Shown here: one piece after another, positions 1-7,442 of the stretch | Layout: the number at the start of each line of letters is the position of its first letter | Numbering within the stretch: the first letter of the stretch is position 1 | DNA from: an uncultured Psychroserpens sp. | Lineage (GTDB): Bacteria > Bacteroidota > Bacteroidia > Flavobacteriales > Flavobacteriaceae | Direction: 5' to 3' | Assembly: GCA_947488655.1 (NCBI GenBank) | Contig: CANKZZ010000006.1 | Coordinates: forward strand, 124,001 to 188,000 | DNA length: 64,000 bases | Position numbers and translations under genes: made by a program | The notes under the pieces: generated by a model | Databases searched by the model: none | Seen by the model: the letters and a program-made list of their open reading frames with translations, nothing else | What the model was told of the DNA's origin: nothing

Positions 1-37
1 GGTAAGTAAATGCAATATGTGAGGATGTTGTAGTTCA

Positions 38-382
38 TTACTTTAGGTGTTTAATTGAGTTAAGGATGTATAAAAAGTAAGTGGCAATTACCATTGGTAT
101 AACCATTACAGTTGCAATTACTATTGCAAATTCATTAATTGTATCCCAGTTGTGTAACCAAAATATCCAGCAAATGCCATAAACACCAATGATAACCCAA
201 TAGATACTTAAATGTTCTTTTGTTTTCTTTGAAAATTTCCCCCAGGACAATAACAAGATTATTGCACTTATAATTTGCAATGCACCAAGGATTACTTGTG
301 AAAGCATGCCTCCAACAACTGTAAAGTATAATACTAGTGTTATTATGAATATGACTTTATTTATGTTATATATTATTTTCAT
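38..382 (-). CDS. Small four-helix membrane protein, GbsR-linked
   Basis: I do not recognise a named family. The 114-residue product is almost entirely hydrophobic, with four likely membrane helices near residues 9-27, 29-48, 58-77 and 83-107, and short basic ends. It shares with the next gene (428-706) an MKxI..I.KVI start and a G-x-LQI-x-x-A segment in helix 2, so the two look like diverged paralogues. It starts with ATG at 382. A 22-bp inverted repeat (401-422) sits 18 bp before this ATG and is identical to the one before the neighbouring membrane gene, which points to control by the regulator at 762-1265. Function unknown; an inner membrane role is inferred from the helices only. Confidence 0.75.
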   Translation of the reverse strand: MKIIYNINKVIFIITLVLYFTVVGGMLSQVILGALQIISAIILLLSWGKFSKKTKEHLSIYWVIIGVYGICWIFWLHNWDTINEFAIVIATVMVIPMVIATYFLYILNSIKHLK

Positions 383-400
383 GTCTATAGTAATTATTAA

Positions 401-422
401 ACTTTCAGAAAATATTGAAAGT
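401..422. promoter_or_regulatory. Operator-like inverted repeat (copy 1)
   Basis: ACTTTCA and TGAAAGT arms flank an 8-bp spacer. The site lies 18 bp upstream of the ATG of the membrane gene ending at 38. It is identical over all 22 bp to the copy at 724-745 and has the same arms and spacing as the copy at 1305-1326. Confidence 0.7.
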
Positions 423-427
423 AACTG

Positions 428-706
428 TTAAATTTTTTTTGTGTGAATGGTGCAGGTTAATAAAATCATTAAACCCAAGATTACTAAAAATTGCCATCCA
501 AAAGGATTGCCTTCCCAAATCATAAAAAAGATTGCAACAACAGTGAAATAGATGTAGATTAATTTTTCCTTCGGAAATGCGATAAAAAACAAAACCGCAG
601 CTAAAATTTGAAGAATTCCAGTGAGCATTAACCCGTAACCAAGCCAAATTAAGCAAAGTAGTGCGATGATATTTATAACTTTAGATATTTGTAGAATAGT
701 TTTCAT
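428..706 (-). CDS. Small four-helix membrane protein, GbsR-linked (paralogue)
   Basis: This 92-residue hydrophobic protein has about four membrane helices (roughly residues 8-27, 28-44, 48-64 and 70-87). It resembles its downstream neighbour at 38-382 in the N-terminal MKxI-xI-KVI pattern and in the G-x-LQI-x-x-A motif. It begins with ATG at 706, 17 bp from an inverted repeat at 724-745. The gene lies between its paralogue and a GbsR/MarR-type regulator, all on the minus strand, and each has its own copy of the repeat. I infer that they form a small regulon; the biochemical role is unknown. An overlapping antisense-like frame at 405-656 is a shadow. Confidence 0.72.
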   Translation of the reverse strand: MKTILQISKVINIIALLCLIWLGYGLMLTGILQILAAVLFFIAFPKEKLIYIYFTVVAIFFMIWEGNPFGWQFLVILGLMILLTCTIHTKKI

Positions 707-723
707 AATTTTAGTGTTATAGA

Positions 724-745
724 ACTTTCAGAAAATATTGAAAGT
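724..745. promoter_or_regulatory. Operator-like inverted repeat (copy 2)
   Basis: ACTTTCA-N8-TGAAAGT, 17 bp upstream of the ATG of the 92-residue membrane protein. The 22 bp match copy 1 exactly, spacer included, although the surrounding sequence differs, which argues for selection on the site. Confidence 0.7.
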
Positions 746-761
746 AGTGTTTAAATTTTTT

Positions 762-1265
762 TTATTTTATTAGTTTAAGTAAAGACTTTGTAATCCAGTT
801 TTGCTTTTGATTTACTAATTTGTTAATCATATCATCGGCTGTTTCGGTTAAATCATGTAATGCCTTAGTTTGTTTAATCAACTCTTTTGTCGCTTCGGTT
901 CCGTCATCTTTAATAGAGGAGACTTCTTTTAATACTTTTATAACGGGCTGGATTTCTCTACGACTACGTTCTTTAGCAATCACTCTTGCCAATTCTTGTA
1001 CATCTTTTTCTGTCGTAAAATACTCTTTACGCTCTCCAGGAATAATCTCTTTAGTTACAATTCCCCAATCCATCAATTGACGTAAATTCATACTTGTATT
1101 ACCACGAGAAATTTGAAGATCTTCCATAATATCTTCCATAGACAAAGGTTTTGTAGAAATAAAAAGTAAGGCTTGTATTTGTGCCATTGCTTTATTAATT
1201 CCCCAAAGAGAACCTAAACTTCCCCAAGTACTTACAAATTTTATTTTAGCTTCGTCGTAATTCAT
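762..1265 (-). CDS. GbsR/MarR-type winged-helix transcriptional regulator
   Basis: The 167-residue protein has the layout of the GbsR branch of MarR-like regulators: an N-terminal helix with FVSTWGSLGSLWGINK, a winged helix-turn-helix at about residues 28-75 (LSMEDIMEDLQISRGNTSMNL as the recognition segment) and a helical C-terminal tail for dimerisation. I chose ATG at 1265; a TTG seven codons upstream is in frame but lies inside a TAnnTTTG promoter box (1284-1291), so it cannot be the real start if that promoter is used. A perfect 11-bp-arm inverted repeat overlaps this promoter, suggesting autoregulation. The regulated partners are probably the two small membrane genes next door. GbsR itself senses choline in Bacillus; no ligand can be inferred here. 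Confidence 0.85.
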   Translation of the reverse strand: MNYDEAKIKFVSTWGSLGSLWGINKAMAQIQALLFISTKPLSMEDIMEDLQISRGNTSMNLRQLMDWGIVTKEIIPGERKEYFTTEKDVQELARVIAKERSRREIQPVIKVLKEVSSIKDDGTEATKELIKQTKALHDLTETADDMINKLVNQKQNWITKSLLKLIK

Positions 1266-1283
1266 TTTTGTTGTTTTACATGA

Positions 1284-1291
1284 CAAATATA
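1284..1291 (-). promoter_or_regulatory. -7 box of the GbsR-type regulator
   Basis: On the minus strand the sequence reads TATATTTG, a full match to the Bacteroidetes -7 consensus TAnnTTTG, 18 bp before the ATG at 1265. The inverted repeat at 1305-1326 sits immediately upstream, where a bound repressor would block polymerase. Confidence 0.55.
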
Positions 1292-1302
1292 TTAAATATT
1301 TT

Positions 1303-1328
1303 AAACTTTCAATAATAATTGAAAGTTT
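1303..1328. promoter_or_regulatory. Operator-like inverted repeat (copy 3), regulator promoter
   Basis: AAACTTTCAAT and ATTGAAAGTTT form perfect 11-bp arms around a 4-bp centre. The core 1305-1326 matches the ACTTTCA-N8-TGAAAGT pattern of copies 1 and 2. It is the most symmetrical of the three and precedes the regulator gene itself. Confidence 0.7.
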
Positions 1329-1334
1329 ATTTTA

Positions 1335-1365
1335 AAATAAAAACCGAAGCTGTTAAACTTCGGCT
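1335..1365 (-). terminator. Intrinsic terminator of the M3 peptidase operon
   Basis: CCGAAG (1344-1349) pairs with CTTCGG (1358-1363). On the minus strand the stem is followed by a T-rich run (TTTTTATTTT), directly after the stop codon of the peptidase at 1372. Confidence 0.7.
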
Positions 1366-1371
1366 TTAATT

Positions 1372-3408
1372 TTATAGCTTTTCTATTAATCCTGCACGCT
1401 TAAGCAACGCATCTGGTCTAGGCTCTTTACCTCTAAAACGTTTATATAAAATCATTGGGTCTTCAATACCACCTTGAGATAAGACATTATCTTTAAATTT
1501 TTTAGCAACGTCTTTACTAAAAACACCTTCTTCTAAGAAATACTCAAAGGCATCTGCATCTAAAACTTCTGCCCATTTATAACTATAATAGCCAGAGCTG
1601 TAACCTCCTTGAAAAATATGAGAAAATGCTGTACTCATACAATTTTCTGCTACATCAGGATAGAGTTTTGTGTTTGCAAAAGCTTGAGACTCGTGAGCTT
1701 TTACATTTGTAATAGCTGTTGGGTCTTGTCCATGCCAAGACATATCTAATAAGCCAAAACTAATTTGACGTAGTGTTTGTATCCCTTCATGAAAAGTTGC
1801 AGACGCCTTAATTTTTTCAATAAGTTCCATTGGGATAACCTCTCCAGTTTCATAATGCGTTGCAAATAACTCTAGCGCTTCTTTTTCGTAACACCAGTTT
1901 TCTAAGACTTGAGAAGGTAGCTCTACAAAATCCCAAAACACACTTGTACCAGATAAACTAGGGTAAGTTGTATTTGCCAACATACCATGTAACCCATGAC
2001 CAAACTCATGAAATAATGTGGTAACCTCGTTAAAGGTTAGGAGAGAAGGTTTGCTTTTTGTTGGTTTAGTAAAGTTGCACACATTAGAAATATGTGGTCT
2101 ATCATTTATTCCGTTTTTAATGTATTGTGGTTTGTAAACCGTCATCCAAGCACCATTTCGTTTTCCTGGTCTTGGGAAAAAATCTGCGTAAAAGATAGAT
2201 ACTAAATTGCCTTTGGTATCTGTAACTTTATATGTTAATACATCTTCGTGATATTTATCTATAGTATCAATTTCTTCAAATTTTAAATCAAATAAACGCT
2301 CTGCAATAGTAAACACACCATCAATTACATTCTCTAATTTAAAGTATGGTTTTAATTGCTCATCATCTAAACTGAATAATTTTTGCTTTAATTTCTCAGC
2401 ATAATAAGAGCCATCCCATTTTTCTAGTCTATCAATCCCATCCAAATCTTTCGCAAATTGCTCTAAGTTTTCAAATTCTTTAGCAGCAGCAGGCTTAGCT
2501 TTTTCTAACAGCTCGTTTAAAAAGTTCTCTACCGTTTCTGGTGTTTTAGCCATGCGCTCTTCTAAAACAAAATGTGCATGTGTTTTATATCCTAATAAAT
2601 TTGCACGTTCATGACGTAGTTTAGCAATTTGCAACACATTGTCTTGGTTGTCTAATTCGTCTCCTTTAAACGCCTTTGCACCTGCAGCAATAGCTAGTTT
2701 TTTACGAAGTTCGCGATTATCTGCATAGGTCATAAAAGGTATATAACTTGGGTAATCTAAAGTAATTATCCAGCCCTCTTTATCTTTAGATTCTGCTAAT
2801 TGTTGCGCAGCTTCTTTAGCACCATCTGGCAAGCCATCAAGATCGCTTTCATTGGTGAGATGCATTTCAAATTTGTTGGTTTCGGCTAAGACATTTTCTC
2901 CAAATTTTAGTTTTAATTGACTTAACGTTTTATCTATCTCACGAAGTCTTGTTTTCTTTTCTTCGGAAAGATTAGCACCATTTCTAGAAAAGCTTTTATA
3001 CTTTTTGTCTAAAAGGGTTTTTTGCTCGGTCGTTAAATTTAGATTAGATTTTTGTTCGTAAACAGATTTAACCCGTTTAAATAAATCTTCATTAAGCGTA
3101 ATATCATTACCAAATTCTGAAAGTAGAGGAGAAACCTCTTGAGCTATTTTTTGAATCTCGTCATTAGTCTCTGCACTGTTGAGATTAAAAAATATACTTG
3201 ATAGTCGGTCTAATTCTTCTCCCGAAAAATCTAATGCTTCTATAGTGGTTTCAAACGTTGGAGCTTCTGTAGATGTAGTTATGGCATCAATTTCGGCTCT
3301 TGCTTTTTCAATTGCTTTTAAAAACGCAGGCATATAATCTTCATTTTTAATTTTAGAGAAAGGTGCAGTTTGATATGGAGTATCAAATTTAGAATTAAGA
3401 ATATTCAT
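1372..3408 (-). CDS. M3 family oligopeptidase / peptidyl-dipeptidase (Dcp-like)
   Basis: The 678-residue protein is a full-length thimet-oligopeptidase family (M3) zinc peptidase. The HEFGH zinc motif lies at about residue 467, followed by GLHGMLANTTYPSLSGT and a downstream glutamate in the FWDFVELPSQ segment that would be the third zinc ligand. The long N-terminal helical half (residues 1-250) is typical of the family and forms the channel that limits substrates to short peptides. No signal peptide is visible, so a cytoplasmic role in degrading short peptides is likely. Size and order fit bacterial Dcp, but Dcp and oligopeptidase A cannot be told apart safely by eye. It follows a secreted-protein gene by 3 bp and is probably co-transcribed with it. 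Confidence 0.93.
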   Translation of the reverse strand: MNILNSKFDTPYQTAPFSKIKNEDYMPAFLKAIEKARAEIDAITTSTEAPTFETTIEALDFSGEELDRLSSIFFNLNSAETNDEIQKIAQEVSPLLSEFGNDITLNEDLFKRVKSVYEQKSNLNLTTEQKTLLDKKYKSFSRNGANLSEEKKTRLREIDKTLSQLKLKFGENVLAETNKFEMHLTNESDLDGLPDGAKEAAQQLAESKDKEGWIITLDYPSYIPFMTYADNRELRKKLAIAAGAKAFKGDELDNQDNVLQIAKLRHERANLLGYKTHAHFVLEERMAKTPETVENFLNELLEKAKPAAAKEFENLEQFAKDLDGIDRLEKWDGSYYAEKLKQKLFSLDDEQLKPYFKLENVIDGVFTIAERLFDLKFEEIDTIDKYHEDVLTYKVTDTKGNLVSIFYADFFPRPGKRNGAWMTVYKPQYIKNGINDRPHISNVCNFTKPTKSKPSLLTFNEVTTLFHEFGHGLHGMLANTTYPSLSGTSVFWDFVELPSQVLENWCYEKEALELFATHYETGEVIPMELIEKIKASATFHEGIQTLRQISFGLLDMSWHGQDPTAITNVKAHESQAFANTKLYPDVAENCMSTAFSHIFQGGYSSGYYSYKWAEVLDADAFEYFLEEGVFSKDVAKKFKDNVLSQGGIEDPMILYKRFRGKEPRPDALLKRAGLIEKL

Positions 3409-3411
3409 AGT

Positions 3412-4245
3412 TTATTTATACGTATTATATGTAATTAATATGTTGTTTAACTCATCAACCAAGCTAAGTTTATTATTGGTTAATTTGTAGGTCCAGCCAA
3501 ATGGTTCATTATCTATCTGGTAGGTGTTTGTTCCTTTTTCCGAAGATAAAAGAATAAGTTTTTGGAGTCTGTGATCTCGTTTTAGGTAAATATTATTATC
3601 ACTCATTTTGACAAATTCAAAATAACCATACTCTTCCTGATCTATAAATGGTTTATTAATCCACTTGCCCAGAGATTTTATTATTTTAAGTTGTTGATGT
3701 TTTTTTTCGTTATTAAAAATCTCTACGAGATGATTGCTTACAATTTTGTAATTACCAGTGTTTAATTTGTAAAGAAGCTCTTCATATTTATGCTCCTGGT
3801 CTAAGAGAGAATATCTATAAAAATCCATAGATAAATCTTCTAACTGACTTGCTGGGAATTTGCCTCCATGAGTTTCAATCACACCACCAACTGCTCGTAC
3901 TTGCATAATAATTGGCCAAAAAGCTAGATCTGCTTGAGCACTATTATTGTGAGCGTAATGCATAATGGGTACCAAATTATCAGGTTTATAGATGCCATTA
4001 CCATGAGTTTCAAAAAGCAAAGCAGTTCTAATTAAATTGGCAATTGCTATAGAGTCGCCTTCGGTTTCTGTCTCCATGTCTTCTAAATGAGTAATTTGAT
4101 TTAAGTCATAAAGATGATCCCAATACATTTTAAAATCTTGTTCTGTTTTCAGATTAGAGATTTCAATTTTGTATTGCTCTACAGGAATTTGAGCAAAACA
4201 ACTCATTGAAATACAAATTAATATGAAGGATAAAACTGTTTTCAT
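3412..4245 (-). CDS. Secreted protein of unknown function
   Basis: The 277-residue product starts with a clear signal peptide (MKTVLSFILICISMSCFAQ, likely cut after Ala18), so it is exported to the periplasm or surface. I do not recognise the domain. The middle contains conserved-looking motifs (ETHGNGIYKP, MHYAHNNSAQAD, ETHGGKFP) with several His, Asp and Asn residues; the C-terminal third is richer in beta-type sequence. It is the first gene of a two-gene minus-strand unit, 3 bp from the M3 peptidase gene, but a functional link is not shown by the sequence. Confidence 0.75.
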   Translation of the reverse strand: MKTVLSFILICISMSCFAQIPVEQYKIEISNLKTEQDFKMYWDHLYDLNQITHLEDMETETEGDSIAIANLIRTALLFETHGNGIYKPDNLVPIMHYAHNNSAQADLAFWPIIMQVRAVGGVIETHGGKFPASQLEDLSMDFYRYSLLDQEHKYEELLYKLNTGNYKIVSNHLVEIFNNEKKHQQLKIIKSLGKWINKPFIDQEEYGYFEFVKMSDNNIYLKRDHRLQKLILLSSEKGTNTYQIDNEPFGWTYKLTNNKLSLVDELNNILITYNTYK

Positions 4246-4330
4246 AATTACTTTTAAATAAAAATATAACTCTTGGTAAAGATTTGATAATCATTAACTA
4301 AACCTTAAGAAATTAGTGATAAAATATAAT

Positions 4331-4338
4331 TATCTTTG
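4331..4338 (+). promoter_or_regulatory. -7 box of candidate small RNA
   Basis: TATCTTTG, followed by CA, matches the Bacteroidetes -7 consensus. No good -33 TTTG is seen about 19-21 bp upstream. It stands just before a structured, terminator-ended intergenic stretch with no plus-strand gene. Confidence 0.4.
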
Positions 4339-4340
4339 CA

Positions 4341-4424
4341 GTGTTATTAGAAATTTCTGTAAAGAAAAATTTAATAACATTGATTAATAGCTCTAAAACC
4401 TCGTGTAAAAGCGAGGTTTTTTTA
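4341..4424 (+). ncRNA. Candidate intergenic small RNA
   Basis: About 84 nt could be transcribed on the plus strand from the TATCTTTG box. The first half folds as a hairpin: nine pairs (4343-4351 with 4370-4378, one G-U), an A-A/A-A internal loop, five more pairs and a GUAA tetraloop of the GNRA type. The end is a perfect 9-bp stem (4395-4403 with 4412-4420) followed by a run of T. No reading frame is visible. The second stem may equally terminate purE on the other strand, so an RNA gene is an inference. Confidence 0.4.
4395..4424. terminator. Bidirectional terminator (purE / candidate sRNA)
   Basis: AAAACCTCG and CGAGGTTTT form a perfect 9-bp stem with an 8-nt loop. The T-run is longest on the plus strand (seven T); the minus-strand side has four T, enough for a modest terminator after the purE stop codon at 4430. 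Confidence 0.7.
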
Positions 4425-4429
4425 TGCTG

Positions 4430-4915
4430 TTACTTATTCAAATCTTTTGATGAGTCTATTACTTTAGCTTTTAAACTTTCTTTATAGTCTATAATTGTAT
4501 TGAGTACATCTTTATTTGAAGCTCCAATAATTTGAGCAGCTAATATACCTGCATTTTTTGCTCCATTTAGTGCAACTGTAGCTACAGGAACTCCTCCTGG
4601 CATTTGCAAAATAGATAAAACAGAGTCCCAACCATCTATAGAATTACTGCTTTTTACAGGTACACCAATTACAGGTAAAGGTGATAATGAAGCCACCATA
4701 CCTGGTAAATGTGCTGCACCACCTGCACCTGCAATAATCACATTAATACCTCTTGAGTGCGCATTTTTGCTAAAATCGAATAACTTTTCAGGTGTTCTAT
4801 GTGCAGATACAATATCTACTTCTACTTCAATATTAAAAGTTTTAAGGATGTCAATGGCATCTTGCATGACAGGAAGATCACTTTTGCTTCCCATGATTAC
4901 TGCTACTTTATTCAT
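4430..4915 (-). CDS. purE: N5-carboxyaminoimidazole ribonucleotide mutase PurE
   Basis: This 161-residue class I PurE converts N5-CAIR to CAIR in de novo purine synthesis. The signature MGSKSDLPVM near residues 8-17, the SAHRTPE segment and the GAGGAAHLPGM loop with the catalytic-site His and Gly residues are all present. The length is normal for the octameric bacterial enzyme. It lies 2 bp behind purK, which makes its substrate, so the two are one operon; it is the last gene, followed by a stem-loop terminator. The C-terminal tail after about residue 150 is charged and variable. Confidence 0.97.
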   Translation of the reverse strand: MNKVAVIMGSKSDLPVMQDAIDILKTFNIEVEVDIVSAHRTPEKLFDFSKNAHSRGINVIIAGAGGAAHLPGMVASLSPLPVIGVPVKSSNSIDGWDSVLSILQMPGGVPVATVALNGAKNAGILAAQIIGASNKDVLNTIIDYKESLKAKVIDSSKDLNK

Positions 4916-4917
4916 AA

Positions 4918-6072
4918 TTATTTGCTTATAACTTTAATGGTTTTCTTAACTTCTTCTGCAATGCGTCTTGCCTCACTAATATCTTCGTTTACTATAGTAA
5001 CATGTCCCATTTTACGAAACGGTCGTGTTTGTTTTTTTCCGTAGATATGTGGTGTTACACCTTCAAGATTCATGATGTTTTCTATGTTTTCATAGACCAC
5101 ATCTCCTGTGTGACCTTCTTCGCCAACAAGATTTACCATAATACCAGCAACAGTATTTTCTGTTTTTCCTAACGGAAGATTTAAAATGGCGCGTATATGT
5201 TGTTCAAATTGAGATGTATAACTTGCTTCAATGGTTTGATGTCCAGAGTTATGTGGTCTTGGAGCAACTTCGTTAACCAAAATCTCATCATTTTCGGTTT
5301 GAAACATCTCTACAGCTAAAAGTCCAACATGTTCAAATGCTTCGGAAACTTTAAGAGCCACAGCTCTAGCTTTTTGAGCCACAGCTTGGTCTATTCTGGC
5401 AGGACAAATTACATACTCGACTTGATTAGCTTCTGGATGAAACTCCATCTCTACAACAGGATAAGTTTTAACGTCTCCATCTACATTTCTTGCAACTATA
5501 ACTGCTAATTCATTTTTAAAAGGTATTAAATCTTCGGTTATGCATTCTCCTTTTGGTAAATTATTTAAATCTGATAATTGACGTACAATTTTTACACCAT
5601 TACCATCATATCCAAATTGAGCAGCTTTCCAAACAAAAGGAAATTTTAAGCCACCATTATCAATAGCATCTTCAATTTCAGATATATATGCAAAACGTGT
5701 AAAGTTTGATGTAGGTATGCCTTTGTCTCTATAAAATAATTTTTGAGTGGCTTTGTTTTGTATGGTTCTAAGTGTTTTTGATGATGGATACACTTTTACA
5801 CCTTCTTTTTCTAACCTTTCTAGAGCATCAACATTTACATTTTCTATTTCAAAGGTTACAACGTCTAGTTCTTTTCCAAAGTTATAAACTGCATCAAAAT
5901 TCATTAAATCACCTAATGTAAATTGATTACATGCAATTTTGCAAGGTGCTTCATTGCTGGAATCCATGACGTGGGTTGCGATGTCAAACTTTCTGGTGTT
6001 ATATAACATCATTTTGCCAAGTTGGCCACCACCAAGAATACCGAGTTTAAAATCTGAAGAGAAGTAGTTCAT
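4918..6072 (-). CDS. purK: N5-carboxyaminoimidazole ribonucleotide synthase PurK
   Basis: PurK makes N5-CAIR from AIR, bicarbonate and ATP, the step just before PurE. The 384-residue protein has the ATP-grasp layout: an N-terminal nucleotide-binding fold with GILGGGQLGKM (residues 11-21), a central ATP-grasp domain with FVWKAAQFGYDGNG as the phosphate-binding loop, and EVAPRPHNSGHQT near residue 268, which holds metal and substrate ligands. It is first in a purK-purE operon that is divergent from the hpt-adk fusion across 153 bp. A TATTTTTG -7 box on the minus strand (6132-6125) lies about 50 bp before the ATG. Confidence 0.97.
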   Translation of the reverse strand: MNYFSSDFKLGILGGGQLGKMMLYNTRKFDIATHVMDSSNEAPCKIACNQFTLGDLMNFDAVYNFGKELDVVTFEIENVNVDALERLEKEGVKVYPSSKTLRTIQNKATQKLFYRDKGIPTSNFTRFAYISEIEDAIDNGGLKFPFVWKAAQFGYDGNGVKIVRQLSDLNNLPKGECITEDLIPFKNELAVIVARNVDGDVKTYPVVEMEFHPEANQVEYVICPARIDQAVAQKARAVALKVSEAFEHVGLLAVEMFQTENDEILVNEVAPRPHNSGHQTIEASYTSQFEQHIRAILNLPLGKTENTVAGIMVNLVGEEGHTGDVVYENIENIMNLEGVTPHIYGKKQTRPFRKMGHVTIVNEDISEARRIAEEVKKTIKVISK

Positions 6073-6124
6073 AATTGTTTACCAAAAACGTGGAAATCTT
6101 TAAAAAATTCAACTTTAATAAGTA

Positions 6125-6132
6125 CAAAAATA
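6125..6132 (-). promoter_or_regulatory. -7 box before purK
   Basis: The minus strand reads TATTTTTG, a match to TAnnTTTG, 52 bp upstream of the purK start. No convincing -33 element was found, so this is a candidate only. Confidence 0.35.
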
Positions 6133-6196
6133 AGCTAATTATAAAACAATATTCTAAAATCCTAAATTGAAAATCGGCAATCGCAAATCAAATCCG

Positions 6197-6204
6197 TATC
6201 TTTG
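6197..6204 (+). promoter_or_regulatory. -7 box before the hpt-adk fusion
   Basis: TATCTTTG matches TAnnTTTG and ends 21 bp before the GTG start at 6226, giving a leader of roughly 15 nt. The -33 position does not carry TTTG. Confidence 0.45.
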
Positions 6205-6225
6205 GCTTTTTAAAAAAGTAATCAA

Positions 6226-7335
6226 GTGATTAAACTACACGATTTATACTTTAAACCATTCATTTCTGAACAAGAAGTTGACGATACCGTACAACGAATG
6301 GTAGATGAAATTGCAAATGATTTACAAGATGATATCCCAATTTTTGTGGGCATTTTAAATGGGTCATTTATGTTTGTGAGCGATTTTGTAAAAAAATATC
6401 CTAAACCTTGTGAAGTAACGTTTATAAAACTTGCCTCATATGAAGGTTTAAAATCTTCTGAAGATATTCAAAGACTTATTGGCTTAACCCAAGACGTATC
6501 TGGCAGAAAAGTGGTTATCCTTGAAGATATTATAGACTCTGGTAATACGCTTGAAGAAGTGCATCGTATTTTTGAAAACGAGAATGTAGACGAATTAAAA
6601 ATAGCTACGTTATTTTACAAACCAGAAGCTTATAAAAAAGATTATAAACTACATTATGTAGGTTTAGAAATTCCTAATAAATTTATTGTAGGCTACGGTT
6701 TAGATTACGATGGTTTAGGAAGAGATTTACCAGCTATATATCAATTAAAAACAACACAACACATGACTAATTTAGTCCTATTTGGACCTCCAGGTGCAGG
6801 CAAAGGAACACAAGCCAATTTTTTAAAAGAAAAGTACAATCTTGTTCACATTTCTACAGGAGATGTATTTAGATTTAATATAAAAAATAAAACTGCTTTA
6901 GGTATGTTAGCTAAGTCTTTTATGGATAAAGGTGAGCTAGTGCCAGATCAAGTAACTATTGATTTATTAAATGCAGAAGTTGAAAAAAATGCTGGAGCTA
7001 ATGGGTTTATCTTTGACGGTTTTCCTAGAACAAATGCGCAGGCAGAAGCTTTGGATAATCTAATGGATAGCAAAGATTCTCAAATAAATGCAATGATTGC
7101 TCTAGAAGTTGATGACGAGGTTTTAGTGGGTAGATTACTAGAACGTGGTAAGACAAGTGGCAGAAAAGATGATGCTGATGAATCTATTATTAGAAATAGA
7201 ATTACAGAGTATTACAAAAAGACAGCAATTTTAAAAGATTACTACGCAGCCCAAGATAAATATTTTGGTGTTGATGGAGTAGGAAGTATAGAAGACATTA
7301 CTAAACGACTTAATGTTGTTATTGATAGGCTCTAA
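6226..7335 (+). CDS. adk: Fused hypoxanthine phosphoribosyltransferase-adenylate kinase
   Basis: One 369-residue frame holds two complete purine-salvage enzymes. Residues 1-175 are a hypoxanthine phosphoribosyltransferase: the PRPP-binding loop VVILEDIIDSGNT is intact, as are the IPIFVGILNGSFMF and FIVGYGLDYDG segments. Residues 180-369 are adenylate kinase, starting with a P-loop GPPGAGKGTQ at 187-196, then FDGFPR and a short LID with GRKDDADE, so the small-LID form. There is no stop or frame change between them. The linker is only a few residues and an ATG (6763) sits exactly at the Adk start, so internal initiation could also give free Adk. The start codon here is GTG. It is divergent from purK-purE and precedes obg. 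Confidence 0.94.
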   Translation: MIKLHDLYFKPFISEQEVDDTVQRMVDEIANDLQDDIPIFVGILNGSFMFVSDFVKKYPKPCEVTFIKLASYEGLKSSEDIQRLIGLTQDVSGRKVVILEDIIDSGNTLEEVHRIFENENVDELKIATLFYKPEAYKKDYKLHYVGLEIPNKFIVGYGLDYDGLGRDLPAIYQLKTTQHMTNLVLFGPPGAGKGTQANFLKEKYNLVHISTGDVFRFNIKNKTALGMLAKSFMDKGELVPDQVTIDLLNAEVEKNAGANGFIFDGFPRTNAQAEALDNLMDSKDSQINAMIALEVDDEVLVGRLLERGKTSGRKDDADESIIRNRITEYYKKTAILKDYYAAQDKYFGVDGVGSIEDITKRLNVVIDRL

Positions 7336-7442
7336 TTCCTACTTTCGTAAGTAATGAATAGGACTGAAGATTCGAAATTAAAAACCATGACAGCCAGTGG
7401 CTGTTAGGGTTTGAAATTATAAGTATAAATTATTATAATATT

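Noticed and set aside
405-656. Alternative minus-strand frame overlapping the 92-residue membrane protein
   Set aside because: It is out of frame with the hydrophobic protein, has an unlikely composition and crosses an operator-like site.
1266-1286. Longer start of the GbsR-type gene at a TTG codon
   Set aside because: The TTG lies within the TATATTTG promoter box, and the N-terminal extension SCKTTK is not typical; the ATG at 1265 fits the family start.
6700-6790. Frameshift or missed stop joining hpt and adk
   Set aside because: The frame runs through cleanly, both domains are complete and the junction is at a natural linker; I treat it as a real fusion.
7390-7404. Inverted repeat ACAGCCA-G-TGGCTGT before obg
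   Set aside because: Single, short, with no T-run, promoter box or second copy to give it meaning.
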